Assembly: GCA_965661575.1 (NCBI GenBank)
Contig: CBFIEJ010000005.1
Location: 21,220 to 85,219 of the forward strand
Length of the DNA: 64,000 bases
Direction of reading: 5' to 3'
From: UA16 sp965661575
GTDB taxonomy: Bacteria > Bacteroidota > Bacteroidia > Flavobacteriales_D > Sanyastnellaceae
Below the pieces are notes generated by a model. The model searched no databases. It was not told the origin of the DNA and was given only the letters and a program-made list of their open reading frames with translations. The first letter of the stretch is position 1; every line of letters starts with the position of its first letter. Positions 51,202-60,200 of this stretch are shown one piece after another. A program made the position numbers and the translations under genes.

Positions 51202-52044
51202 TCAAAGCATATTAAAACTGTGGCGCAAGTATGAACCTACGAAGAGTGTGGCTTTTCGTGAATTGGGAATGCGAATGCGCTCTTCCATGATGCGCTCACT
51301 TGGGAGGCTCCTAATCTTCTGGAACAGTCGTAAGTAGTAGATGTAAGCGATGTAGACACCGAGTCTGCTGCTGCGAGGCAATTCAATGATGCCTTTGTAC
51401 GCTTCTTTGAAATCGGCGTCGATTTCATCTTCAATGATTTGTTTGGTCTGCTCGTCAAAACGACTCATGTCCAGGTTGGGAAAATAGGAGCGACCCATTT
51501 CTTCGTAATCAGCCTTCAGGTCTCTTAGAAAATTGATTTTCTGAAAAGCCGCACCGAGGCGTTCGGCATAAGGTTGGAGTCGATCATATTCAGCTTGATT
51601 CCCGCCGACGAATACTTTCAAGCACATCAAACCCACCACTTCGGCCGAGCCGACAATGTATTGTTCGAAGCCCATGCGATCATATTCGGCACGCTTCAAG
51701 TCCCACTCCATGCTTTGGAGAAACAGATCGACGTGCTCTTTTTCAAGCGAATATTTGTGATAGACCTGTTGAAAAGCATGAAGAATCGGATTCAAGCTGA
51801 TGCCCTCCTCCAAAGCAAGTTCGGTGTCTTTTTTGAACCGGTCAAACAACGACGCTTTGTCCGCGTGGTGAAAGGTATCTACGATTTCATCTGCAAACCG
51901 GACATATCCGTAAATGGAATAAATCGGCTCTCTGAGTTGTTGGCCCAAAAACTGAATGCCAAGGGAAAAAGAGGTGCTGTATGCTTTCGTGGTAAGAACG
52001 CTGCATTCCGCGCACACACGGTCGTATAGTTTCAAAGCATCCAT
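51202..52044 (-). CDS. crtB: phytoene synthase
   Basis: 280 residues. Condenses two geranylgeranyl diphosphates to phytoene. The Asp-rich metal-binding segments YVRFADEIVD and LRDLKADYEEMGRSYFP are present. No geranylgeranyl diphosphate synthase (CrtE) gene is in the window, so that step is encoded elsewhere. It follows crtI with a 31-bp gap. Confidence 0.95.
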   Translation of the reverse strand: MDALKLYDRVCAECSVLTTKAYSTSFSLGIQFLGQQLREPIYSIYGYVRFADEIVDTFHHADKASLFDRFKKDTELALEEGISLNPILHAFQQVYHKYSLEKEHVDLFLQSMEWDLKRAEYDRMGFEQYIVGSAEVVGLMCLKVFVGGNQAEYDRLQPYAERLGAAFQKINFLRDLKADYEEMGRSYFPNLDMSRFDEQTKQIIEDEIDADFKEAYKGIIELPRSSRLGVYIAYIYYLRLFQKIRSLPSERIMEERIRIPNSRKATLFVGSYLRHSFNML

Positions 52045-52075
52045 GAGAAGTTAACCAATGTAAGACAGTTTTGGT

Positions 52076-53587
52076 TCAATTCCTCTCGTTGGCATGGACT
52101 TTCATCCATTCGTGCGCTTCGACGCCGGCCACTTCTCCGCTGATCAAACTCGGAGGAACCCCGGGGCCAGGTGTGGTCAATTGGCCTGTAAAGTAAAGGC
52201 CAGGTAATTTGCTCTTCATTTTGGGTTTCCAAAATGCGGTCTGTTTCAATGTGTTGGCCAGTCCGTAGGCGTTGCCTTTAAAAGCACGATAGTCCTCTTG
52301 AAATTCCCGGTGAGCGAATCCCCGTTTGTAGACGATGTGCGGGCGAATGTCCATTCCGATGTGTCGTTCGAGGCGATCACACATCTCATCGAAATACGCT
52401 TCACGCTGTCCAGGTTTTTCATCCAATCCCGGCGCGAGCGGAATGAGGAAAAACAGATTTTCACAGCCGTCAGGTGCCACCGTTGAATCTGTGGTCGACG
52501 GCGCACTCACATAAAAGAGAGGATCTTTTGGCCACGTCTGCGAGTCGTAGATCGTCTCGGCATGGGGCCCAAATTCTGTGTCAAAAAACAGATTGTGGTG
52601 TTGGAGCTTGGGCACCCGGGTGTTGACGCCGACATAGAACAACAACGAGCTTGGAGACATCACTCGTTGATCCCAATACTTTTCGTCATAGCGGCGCCAT
52701 TTTGCGGGTAACAGTGTTTGTTCTACGTGATGATAATCTGCACCAGCAATCACGGTTTTGGCCTCAAGGGTTTCTCCTGATTGCAAACGGACGCCGCTCA
52801 CGGCTTTTCCGTTGTCTGTGATCTGAGCAACATCTGCATTGCAAACAAACTCCACTCCGAGTTTTTCAGCGACCCGGACCATGGCCAGTACAATTTCATG
52901 CATTCCCCCCATCGGGTACCACGTGCCAAGCACGGTGTCTGCGTAGTTCATGAGGCTGTAAAGCGCAGGAGTTTTTTCAGGCTTTGCTCCTAAGAAGAGC
53001 ACCGGAAATTCAATGATTTGCAGAAGCCGTTCATCTGTGAAGTAATTCCGAGCGTGTGCGCTGAAGCTCTTCAGCAACGTCAGCTTCGTTGATTGCTGTA
53101 CGGTTTCCCACGTGGCGAATTCCATCACGCTGTGCGCAGGTTTTCGAACGAAATTGTTCATGCCAATTTCGTACTTCACCTCGGCTTCGTCCAAGAATGA
53201 TTGCAGCCGGGCGCCTGCGCCAGACTCCATCGAATCAAAGGTAGCCTTGAGTGTTTCCAAGTCAGCAGCAATGTCAACTGGTCCATCCTTGAACCAAACG
53301 GTGTAGGACGGATCCAGTCTGACCAGATCGAGTTCTTTGTTGACGTCACTTCCAAATTTGGAGAAGTACGCTTCAAATACGTCGGGCATCCAATACCAGC
53401 TCGGACCCATGTCAAAGGTGTAGCCTTGCTCATGAAAAACACGCGCTCGTCCACCGGGATGATCGTGGCGCTCTAACACCTTTACCTTGCGGCCCAAAGC
53501 GGCGAGTTGAGTGGCTGCGGCGATTCCGGCGAATCCGGCTCCGATGACCAAGGCATCACAAGCATGATTTGGGGTTTGTTGCTCCAT
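52076..53587 (-). CDS. crtI: phytoene desaturase
   Basis: 503 residues from the ATG at 53587 (MEQQTPNHACDALVIGAG); 23 in-frame residues upstream are unlikely. FAD-binding GAGFAGIAAATQLAALG and the CrtI C-terminal signature YFTGQLTTPGPGVPPSLISG are intact. Converts phytoene to lycopene. First gene of the eight-gene operon. It is divergent from bshB1, with 94 bp between starts; no TAnnTTTG box is obvious on its side. Confidence 0.95.
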   Translation of the reverse strand: MEQQTPNHACDALVIGAGFAGIAAATQLAALGRKVKVLERHDHPGGRARVFHEQGYTFDMGPSWYWMPDVFEAYFSKFGSDVNKELDLVRLDPSYTVWFKDGPVDIAADLETLKATFDSMESGAGARLQSFLDEAEVKYEIGMNNFVRKPAHSVMEFATWETVQQSTKLTLLKSFSAHARNYFTDERLLQIIEFPVLFLGAKPEKTPALYSLMNYADTVLGTWYPMGGMHEIVLAMVRVAEKLGVEFVCNADVAQITDNGKAVSGVRLQSGETLEAKTVIAGADYHHVEQTLLPAKWRRYDEKYWDQRVMSPSSLLFYVGVNTRVPKLQHHNLFFDTEFGPHAETIYDSQTWPKDPLFYVSAPSTTDSTVAPDGCENLFFLIPLAPGLDEKPGQREAYFDEMCDRLERHIGMDIRPHIVYKRGFAHREFQEDYRAFKGNAYGLANTLKQTAFWKPKMKSKLPGLYFTGQLTTPGPGVPPSLISGEVAGVEAHEWMKVHANERN

Positions 53588-53669
53588 AAATGCAAAACAA
53601 CACCGATTCGAGCGATGTTCAACATAAATCTCGAAATGATGGACTTTTCTGTTCACGCGGACGAAACGC

Positions 53670-53677
53670 TACCTTTG
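53670..53677 (+). promoter_or_regulatory. -7 promoter box of bshB1
   Basis: TACCTTTG matches TAnnTTTG exactly and lies 4 nt before the bshB1 ATG at 53682. Confidence 0.6.
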
Positions 53678-53681
53678 TATC

Positions 53682-54425
53682 ATGGAAAAGCACGGTGCGA
53701 TTTATGACATTTGCGCATTTGGGGCACACCCCGACGATGCGGAGTTGTTTGCCGGTGGTACAATTGCCAAAAGCGTTGCTCAAGGCAAAAAAGTAGCCAT
53801 CGTGGATTTGACTCGAGGTGAGCTGGGCTCTCGTGGTACCGCTGAAACGCGGGCGAAAGAATCCGCCGCAGCTCAGCAAATTTTGGGCGTGCCGCACCGT
53901 GAGAATTTGAATCTGGGTGATGGTTATTTCGAGGTCAATCAAGGCTCATTGGACGTGGTGATTGAAGTGCTGCGACGGTTGCGTCCAAGCATGGTCCTGG
54001 CCAATGCGCTGGAAGACCGTCATCCCGATCATGGGCGAGGCGCTGAATTGATTCATCGCGCTGCTTTTTTGAGTGGATTGGTCAAAATTGAAACACGTGA
54101 TTCAATCTCAGGTGAAATCCAAATGCCGTGGCGGCCGCAGGCTGTTTATCACGGTATTCAAGACCGCTGGCGGGAACCAAGCATCATCGTTGATATCACC
54201 GGCTTTGAAAAAATCAAAGCGCAGGCAATTGCTGCGTATGCGACGCAGTTTCATCAGCCTGAAGCCGATCCAGATGCTCCCCAAACCCCCATCAGCACGC
54301 CAGAATTCCTCGAGCATTTGAAGGTCCGCGACGTGGCAATGGGCCGATTGGGCGGCGTAAAAAGTGCCGAAGGTTTCGAGGTCAAACGACCTCCTGTGGT
54401 GAGCGATCTCGGCGTGTTGGGTTGA
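53682..54425 (+). CDS. bshB1: bacillithiol biosynthesis deacetylase BshB1
   Basis: 247 residues, PIG-L family zinc deacetylase. The metal site is FGAHPDDAELFAGG with a later His in LEDRHPDHGRG. BshB1 removes the acetyl group from GlcNAc-malate, the second step in bacillithiol synthesis. The C-terminal tail (FEVKRPPVV) is typical. Other Bsh genes are not in the window. Confidence 0.93.
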   Translation: MEKHGAIYDICAFGAHPDDAELFAGGTIAKSVAQGKKVAIVDLTRGELGSRGTAETRAKESAAAQQILGVPHRENLNLGDGYFEVNQGSLDVVIEVLRRLRPSMVLANALEDRHPDHGRGAELIHRAAFLSGLVKIETRDSISGEIQMPWRPQAVYHGIQDRWREPSIIVDITGFEKIKAQAIAAYATQFHQPEADPDAPQTPISTPEFLEHLKVRDVAMGRLGGVKSAEGFEVKRPPVVSDLGVLG

Positions 54426-54449
54426 AACTAATTGCGAGCGTCACGAGCC

Positions 54450-55685
54450 TCATAAAAACAACTTGAGGGCTGAAGTTGATTCACACTTGGACCAAGCGGC
54501 TAAGAGGCCGAAAGCCTGCACAATAGCAGCGCCTGAGGCAGCATAAGCAGCGCCAACGGCCCCATGCATTGGGATCAGAACCGTCGCCAAAATCAAGAGC
54601 GCAACGAGCCCGCCCGCTGAAGTCCACGCATTCCACCGGTGCTGACCAATGCCCGACAGGTGATGCGCCACAATGGAGGAAAAAGCACCTGCAATGGCAG
54701 CAGGACCGAGGCCAATGACAACAGGACGAATGCCATCAAATCCAAACACCCAATGGTATGTGCTTTCTGGGATGAGGATGGCACCTAGCAGTGAGATGGC
54801 TGCGCCCAACAAGGCCCGTTTCAATTGTGACCGGGTATTGGAAATCCGAACATCGCGCTGGTTCTCAGCGGCGGTTCGAGTGTAGACCAACGGGGCGAGG
54901 GCGCGCGGAATCAACCACATGGCTTCCAATCCGTAGAAGGCAATGGAATAGACGCCAGACGCTGCGATTCCAGCCGGTGCTTGTGCAAGTAGACTCAGGT
55001 TGGCCCGGTTAGTGAGCATCTGAAGCAAAGCTCCCGATTGAGCGGCGCGACCAAATGTCCACAACCGCCGTGCCACGTAACTGGGAGCGAGACGCTCAGA
55101 CTTATCTGGTCGGTGTACCTGGCGCACGACCAGAATCACAGATGCGATGAATGCAACGCCAAGGCTAGCGGCCAACGCATTCAGGAAATCACTGATCTGG
55201 GGCTCGACTTGGGTGCTAAACAATAGGCAGAGAATGACCAAGAGCACTCCAGACTGCAGCACTTGCAGCGCGTTGTGCGATTTGATTTTCTGTTCCGCCA
55301 AAAGCAGTTGGCCGTGAAAAATAATGGCCCCTTGCATCCAGCCAGTGGCTGCGATGAATGCAAAATGCGTTGCGGGCAATAAATGCAACGCAGTGCCAAT
55401 TCCAGTTCCCACAACGGCCGATGCGACCAGCCACAAATGACCAGGGACCAAGGCATTCCAAACGTGCATTTCCTTTTGGAGGAAAACCACGGTGCCGCCA
55501 GCTAAGAATCCGCTGACCCCTGTAATCACTAAGATTCCGAGTTGAATCCAAGCAATTTCACCCTGGCCACTTGCGCCGAGTGTTCGAGTATTCAAAAGGA
55601 TGATGGCAGTCGTGAAAATCAACAATAGCACCCGACTCAGGAGAGCATGGCGATCTTCGGCGCGGGTTTTGTTTTGGGCAGTCAT
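54450..55685 (-). CDS. polysaccharide flippase-like membrane protein
   Basis: 411 residues with about twelve transmembrane helices and few charged residues, in the pattern of Wzx/MOP-superfamily oligosaccharide flippases. It is the smaller partner of the overlapping glycosyltransferase gene (4-bp overlap). Substrate unknown; an exopolysaccharide or O-antigen unit is likely. The family is called from helix pattern and context, not a motif. Confidence 0.75.
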   Translation of the reverse strand: MTAQNKTRAEDRHALLSRVLLLIFTTAIILLNTRTLGASGQGEIAWIQLGILVITGVSGFLAGGTVVFLQKEMHVWNALVPGHLWLVASAVVGTGIGTALHLLPATHFAFIAATGWMQGAIIFHGQLLLAEQKIKSHNALQVLQSGVLLVILCLLFSTQVEPQISDFLNALAASLGVAFIASVILVVRQVHRPDKSERLAPSYVARRLWTFGRAAQSGALLQMLTNRANLSLLAQAPAGIAASGVYSIAFYGLEAMWLIPRALAPLVYTRTAAENQRDVRISNTRSQLKRALLGAAISLLGAILIPESTYHWVFGFDGIRPVVIGLGPAAIAGAFSSIVAHHLSGIGQHRWNAWTSAGGLVALLILATVLIPMHGAVGAAYAASGAAIVQAFGLLAAWSKCESTSALKLFL

Positions 55686-56872
55686 TTCGACGCGTTTTTT
55701 GACCTTGCCGCCGATTGAAGGGCTTCGGAATAGATGTGGCTGTATGCCCGAGCTACAGCCTCGACGCTGAAGTGGTCGACCGCGTGCAATCGCAATTCTG
55801 CGCCATTGAAGGTTGGGTTTCCCCGCATCCAGCGATGCATGGCATGGGCCAATGCAGCCTCATCTTCAGATTCCACCAACTCCCCTCGGCTTGGCGTAAG
55901 GTGTTCGCGAATTCCACCAACGTCGGTCGATAATACGGGAGTTCCACTCGCCCAAGCCTCCGGAATGACGCACGGAAAATTTTCGTAGCGACTGAAAAGC
56001 AGGAGCGCATCGGCGTTGCGCATTTTTTCAGCGACTTCATCCAGACCAATTTCCCCACGCACGGTGACGCAGTCTTGCAGTTCAAGTGTGTGCACCAATT
56101 CTTCATGTGGGGCAGGGTTTCCATCTCCGATCACCTGGACATGAAATTGGTCGGATTGATTTCGGACAAGTTGAATCGCACGGATCAGGCCACTGATGTT
56201 TTTCTGATCATCGTCCAACGAGCTGATGTGCAGCCATTGAAATGCAGACGATGGTGCCTTGGTGGTTGAAGTTTGGGGTTGAAAAAGGGAAGTATCGACC
56301 ACGTTGGGGACAACGCAAAAACGTTCCGCTTTGCTGATGCTTGCAAAACTAGCGATGCTTTTGGCAAGGTCGTTTGAGACGGGACAAATCACCTGCGCTT
56401 GTCGCAGGGTGGAGCGCATGGACCACTTCCGCCAAAACGGAATCCGGTGGCGTTGCTCGGTGTGATATGCAGTCCAGTGTTCAGTGACAATCAAAGGGAT
56501 GTCCCAGCGTTTGGCGAGGATGCGAGCAGCTTTTCCTGCGGGGTATGCCACATGCAAGTGAATGACGTCGAACGTTGAGTCATTGACTTGCTCGGCCATC
56601 TGCAAGAGTGCACGTGTCGTTCCCGTAACAACCGGTTTTTGAGCTCTGAAGTATGTGATGCACTCGAAAAACCCCCCTTGTTTTTCCCGGGAGTTTTCTG
56701 GAAGTACTTGAGTTGGGGGTGTCGGTGCGGCATACCAAACCTCTCCAGGATGTGAGGTGGAAATGGCCTCTACATGACGTCTGACGAAGTTGCCCAATGT
56801 GCCATGCACCGCGCTGGGGTACCAACTGGCCAAATGCAAAATACGCGGAACATGAGCCGTTGTTTGAGTCAT
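55682..56872 (-). CDS. glycosyltransferase family 4
   Basis: 396 residues, GT-B fold. N-terminal acceptor domain (LASWYPS, DVIHLHVAYPAGKAARIL) and C-terminal nucleotide-sugar domain with SRYENFPCVIPEAWASGTPVLSTDVGG, the EX7E region of GT4. Adds a sugar to a lipid-linked or surface glycan. Translationally coupled to the flippase. A GACCTTTG sequence 5 nt before the ATG is a poor version of the -7 box. Confidence 0.9.
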   Translation of the reverse strand: MTQTTAHVPRILHLASWYPSAVHGTLGNFVRRHVEAISTSHPGEVWYAAPTPPTQVLPENSREKQGGFFECITYFRAQKPVVTGTTRALLQMAEQVNDSTFDVIHLHVAYPAGKAARILAKRWDIPLIVTEHWTAYHTEQRHRIPFWRKWSMRSTLRQAQVICPVSNDLAKSIASFASISKAERFCVVPNVVDTSLFQPQTSTTKAPSSAFQWLHISSLDDDQKNISGLIRAIQLVRNQSDQFHVQVIGDGNPAPHEELVHTLELQDCVTVRGEIGLDEVAEKMRNADALLLFSRYENFPCVIPEAWASGTPVLSTDVGGIREHLTPSRGELVESEDEAALAHAMHRWMRGNPTFNGAELRLHAVDHFSVEAVARAYSHIYSEALQSAARSKNASK

Positions 56873-56955
56873 CGTTGCAAAGGTCGCAAGGTTTTCGATT
56901 CAACTGAAAACGAATGTCAATCGTGAATATTGGACAAATCTCTTAAATTGTGGGC

Positions 56956-58542
56956 ATGAATCGATTTTACTTTTCCTTCGTTCTCGCTTGCGTCATTGGT
57001 GTGAACCCAAGTTGGTCGCAAGCTCCCACCTTCCACGCAGATGTTGCGCCCATCATTTATCAAAACTGCACGGAGTGTCACAGGGTTGGCGAAATCGGAC
57101 CCATTCCATTCACAACCTATGATGAGGTGGCAAATCAGGCTGCTTTTATCTCATATGTGACCTCTACGGGTTACATGCCGCCTTGGACGCCAGATGTGGA
57201 GTATGCCTCATTGCGTGGAGAGCGATTCCTGACAGAAGGTCAAATTCAAGTGTTGGCCGATTGGTACGAAGCAGGAATGCCGGAGGGTGATCCAGCATTG
57301 AACCCTGGACTCCCAGATTTTCCGGAAGGCAGTCAAATTGGTGAGCCAGATTTGGTGGTCTCCATGCCGGAGCCATACGTGCATGCTGGAGACATGACAG
57401 AGCAGTACCAGGTTTTTGTCCTCGAAACAGGAGTGGAGGAGGAGACCGAAATCGGAGCTGTTGAGGTCCGAACAGGCAATGCAGCCATTGCACACCACGC
57501 ACTCATTGCATATACAGAGAGTGCCGTTTCGATCGCCGGAGCCGAGGAGTTGGATGCCGAGGATGCGGCGCCGGGGTATGAGAGTTTTGGCGATTATGGC
57601 GTAAACGTTGAGGACTTTCTTTTTGGTGGTTGGGTGCCAGGTACACCACCGACAGACTTTCCGCCGACCATTGGGAAAACCATTGGGCCGGACGGTCGCT
57701 TGCTTTTACAGATGCACTACGGCCCCACGCCTGTGGAGGAGTCGGATGTGACAGAAATCAACTTGTTCTTTGCCGACGAACCCATTCAGCGCGAGGTGGA
57801 TTTGGCACTGATGACGGTGAATAATTTGACTGAGCCGTTTTTCATTCAGCCGAATGCTGTGGAGACTTTCCATGGCATTTTGAATGTAACCAGCGACATG
57901 AGTCTTTTGTCCATCACCCCGCACTGCCACTTGCTCGGTCAATCTTGGGAAGTGTACGCTGTTTCCGGAAATGGCAACGACACCATTCCGTTGATTTCGA
58001 TTCCGGAGTGGGATTTCAACTGGCAGGGAATATTCAGTTATCCGGAGTTGAAGCACATCCCAGCGGGTTATACGATTCATGGTTATTGCACCTATGACAA
58101 CACCTCGAACAATCCGAACAATCCCAATAACCCACCGCAGTGGACGGGATGGGGAGATTTGACTGGAGATGAGATGTTCGTGATGTTCTTGCAATTTGTG
58201 GATTACATGCCCGGCGATGAAAACATCAGCTTGTCAGTGCCTGACGAAGACACGCGAATTGTTTATGCCGCAGATAATTTGTTTCCTGCATGGCCGAATC
58301 CGGCACGTCAAGGCCAAACGGTAACGTTTGGATACCATCTCAATCAGGCCGACGATGTCACACTGGACCTGTTGGATGTCCGGGGTCGGGAGGTGCAAAA
58401 CATCATGCCACAACGGCGCGTATCCGCAGGACACCACGAGCAACGATTTGCTTTGCCCCAATTGAAGTCCGGTACGTACTTCTATCGCTTGACCACATCA
58501 TCTGGCCTTGTGCGCAGTCACATGATTCAAGTGCAGGACTGA
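56956..58542 (+). CDS. T9SS-exported cytochrome c / copper monooxygenase-like protein
   Basis: About 528 residues from the ATG at 56956. A signal peptide (~22 residues) is followed by a heme-binding CTECH at about residues 38-42 and MPPW near 74. Then comes a copper type II, ascorbate-dependent monooxygenase-like region. Histidines at about 180-181 (IAHHAL), 254 (QMHYG), 323 and 325 (PHCHLLG), and methionines near 407-410, match the two-copper layout of PHM/dopamine hydroxylase relatives. The last ~85 residues are a Por sorting domain (FPAWPNPARQGQ). Likely an outer-surface or secreted redox enzyme; the substrate is unknown. The following redoxin gene starts 2 bp after its stop. Confidence 0.85.
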   Translation: MNRFYFSFVLACVIGVNPSWSQAPTFHADVAPIIYQNCTECHRVGEIGPIPFTTYDEVANQAAFISYVTSTGYMPPWTPDVEYASLRGERFLTEGQIQVLADWYEAGMPEGDPALNPGLPDFPEGSQIGEPDLVVSMPEPYVHAGDMTEQYQVFVLETGVEEETEIGAVEVRTGNAAIAHHALIAYTESAVSIAGAEELDAEDAAPGYESFGDYGVNVEDFLFGGWVPGTPPTDFPPTIGKTIGPDGRLLLQMHYGPTPVEESDVTEINLFFADEPIQREVDLALMTVNNLTEPFFIQPNAVETFHGILNVTSDMSLLSITPHCHLLGQSWEVYAVSGNGNDTIPLISIPEWDFNWQGIFSYPELKHIPAGYTIHGYCTYDNTSNNPNNPNNPPQWTGWGDLTGDEMFVMFLQFVDYMPGDENISLSVPDEDTRIVYAADNLFPAWPNPARQGQTVTFGYHLNQADDVTLDLLDVRGREVQNIMPQRRVSAGHHEQRFALPQLKSGTYFYRLTTSSGLVRSHMIQVQD

Positions 58543-58543
58543 G

Positions 58544-59002
58544 ATGTGGAAAGTCTGGATCTTCTTGGCGCCACTCTGTCCAATTTGCCAGGATTACACC
58601 TATTACCTCAATGCACTCAATGAGCAGTGGGAGGAGGAGTACCCTGGTCAAGTTGAGATGGTGGGTTGGTTCCCGAATCCAACGGTTACAAACGAGCAGA
58701 TTGCAACATTTGCGGATCGCTATGGTGTGAACTGGTCGCTCGCGAAAGACACCTCGGGATGGTCTGATGCGGTCGAAGCCAAGTGGACGCCAGAAGCTTT
58801 TTTGATAGATCCGAATGGTCTAGTGCGATACCGCGGTCGTGTCAATGACCTTTATTACGCATTGGGAAAGCACCGGGCGAAACCAAGTGAGCAAGACTTG
58901 GCTCTGGCTGTTGAGCAAGCCATGGCTGGTCAACCCATAGAACCCAATGAGACTGATGCCATTGGTTGCCCTATTGAACGAAGAATTCTTGCGAAGGATT
59001 GA
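58544..59002 (+). CDS. redoxin-domain protein with CPIC motif
   Basis: 152 residues. Thioredoxin/AhpC-like fold beginning WIFLAPLCPICQDY, with the redox pair at residues 12 and 15, and TPEAFLIDPNGLVRYRG containing the cis-proline. It follows the copper monooxygenase gene closely, so the two likely work together, for example in copper delivery or in keeping a thiol reduced. Oddly, no signal peptide is visible before the first beta strand, although its presumed partner is exported. Confidence 0.85.
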   Translation: MWKVWIFLAPLCPICQDYTYYLNALNEQWEEEYPGQVEMVGWFPNPTVTNEQIATFADRYGVNWSLAKDTSGWSDAVEAKWTPEAFLIDPNGLVRYRGRVNDLYYALGKHRAKPSEQDLALAVEQAMAGQPIEPNETDAIGCPIERRILAKD

Positions 59003-59095
59003 TCGTGTTTTGAAGCTGTTCTTTGGCTTTCGCCTTTGTGATTTCTGGGGCGATCGACCCGGTGCGAGAAATAAACGTCTGGCGGTGGTCAATGA

Positions 59096-59716
59096 TTAGC
59101 CCGAAATCAAACCTGCAATTGCCCTGCTGACTGTGAGGTGCTGGCTTGCCTCCCAATGCAAACCATCCAGAAATTCGTGGTCCAATAACCGGGCAACATC
59201 GATGAAAAGAACACCTCTTTTTTGAGATTCCTGTTCAATGCATTTGGGCAAGTTGTGCGCGGCATTTGATGCACCCAAAAACCATTGCGGCAGTTGTTGG
59301 CTGCTTTCGTTTACAGAAGTTGGAGCGCAGATGAGCAATTGAGGTCGATGACTTTTCAGATGCTCGCTTTCAAGCACAACGTCGCAGAGCTGTCCGACAT
59401 TGGCCGCAATTTCTTCAGATGATGACTTGAAATGCGTTTTGAGGTCATTGGTGCCTAGCATGATGACGATCCAATCGAGAGGCCGATGCGCTTCCAATAA
59501 AACTGGAAGGATGTCGAGACCACTGCGAATGGGGCGCTCGGTTTCGTTGTGCACCGTAGTGCGTCCATTGAGTCCCTCCTCGATGATCCTGTATTTATCC
59601 GAGCCGAGTAATTTTTGGAGTCTGCCGGGCCAGCGCGTTGCAAAACCGTAACGCGAGCCGTCAACGGGATTGTATCCCCAAGTGTTGGAATCGCCGAAGC
59701 AGAGAATGGTTTGCAT
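59096..59716 (-). CDS. SGNH/GDSL-family hydrolase
   Basis: 206 residues from the ATG at 59716. Block I CFGDSNTWGYNP holds the nucleophile serine, IVIMLGTNDLK the oxyanion Asn, and DGLHW the Asp-His pair. This layout fits arylesterase-type SGNH hydrolases. No signal peptide, so cytoplasmic. The 21 residues upstream of 59716 are not needed by the family. Confidence 0.9.
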   Translation of the reverse strand: MQTILCFGDSNTWGYNPVDGSRYGFATRWPGRLQKLLGSDKYRIIEEGLNGRTTVHNETERPIRSGLDILPVLLEAHRPLDWIVIMLGTNDLKTHFKSSSEEIAANVGQLCDVVLESEHLKSHRPQLLICAPTSVNESSQQLPQWFLGASNAAHNLPKCIEQESQKRGVLFIDVARLLDHEFLDGLHWEASQHLTVSRAIAGLISG

Positions 59717-60016
59717 GGATGGCAAGCTAGAGGTGAATGTACAAATGTCTGAATCAGGATTTTGCGCGATGCTCTTCATTGTGAATTGGGTCAGCGGTTC
59801 AAAATCTGAATTTCACTAAAACTACGAATGATGTCTATTTTAGGTCATTTTCATGCTTGAAATAGGTGTTTTTTGATCGAAAATAGGATTTTTGAAAATA
59901 GAATTTTCGCTCTGGGGCTGGCTATATTCTTGTGCTAGGTTGAAGTCAACCTGCAATCTGTGACCAACGCTTTTAGCTTTCGCATCGATTGATGTAGGAC
60001 TTTAAAAAACTCCAAT
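59717..60016. other. AT-rich intergenic region beside tRNA-His
   Basis: No convincing gene is present. The first part carries the leader of the SGNH gene; the middle holds a cluster of short repeats (59859-59908); the rest is AT-rich with many short stop-interrupted frames. It differs in composition from the gene-dense DNA on both sides. Confidence 0.6.
59859..59908. repeat. cluster of short GAAAATAG-type direct repeats
   Basis: Three related units start at 59859, 59879 and 59894. The last two are 15 bases each and differ at two positions (GAAAATAGGATTTTT and GAAAATAGAATTTTC); the first is more diverged. The last unit is itself an inverted repeat (GAAAAT/ATTTTC). Confidence 0.5.
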
Positions 60017-60024
60017 TATCTTTG
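60017..60024 (+). promoter_or_regulatory. -7 promoter box of tRNA-His
   Basis: TATCTTTG matches TAnnTTTG exactly, 19 nt before the tRNA. A TTG at 59989-59991 is a possible but distant -33 element. Confidence 0.55.
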
Positions 60025-60043
60025 CGCACCCTTTGGGGTAAAC

Positions 60044-60118
60044 GGTGGCTATAGCTCAGCTGGTTAGAGCACTGGTTTGTGGTACCAGGGGTCGTGGGTT
60101 CGAACCCCATTAGCCACC
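60044..60118 (+). tRNA. tRNA-His (GTG anticodon)
   Basis: Complete cloverleaf. Acceptor GTGGCTA/TAGCCAC, D-arm with AGCTGGTTA loop, anticodon stem CTGGT/ACCAG around TTGTGGT, T-arm with TTCGAAC. The G at 60044 would be the extra G(-1) that pairs with C73, specific for histidine tRNAs. CCA is not encoded. It is followed directly by a terminator, so it is a single-tRNA transcript. Confidence 0.97.
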
Positions 60119-60122
60119 CTAG

Positions 60123-60155
60123 AAAAAGCTTTGCAATTCGTTGCGAAGCTTTTTT
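60123..60155 (+). terminator. tRNA-His terminator with TTCG tetraloop
   Basis: A 14-bp stem (AAAAAGCTTTGCAA with TTGCGAAGCTTTTT, one G-T pair) closed by TTCG and followed by a T-run. It starts 5 bp after the tRNA. Confidence 0.9.
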
Positions 60156-60200
60156 GTTTTCAAAGAGAAACCGCAAGATTTTTTTTCTGCAACTATGCGA

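Noticed and set aside
58090..58140. Repeated aac-aat-ccn codons (Asn-Asn-Pro repeats)
   Set aside because: A short low-complexity loop within the copper monooxygenase-like protein, in frame and too short to be a functional repeat array.
58971..59156. 61-codon minus-strand frame between the redoxin and SGNH genes
   Set aside because: It overlaps both genes and shows no conserved features; the 93-bp gap holds nothing convincing.
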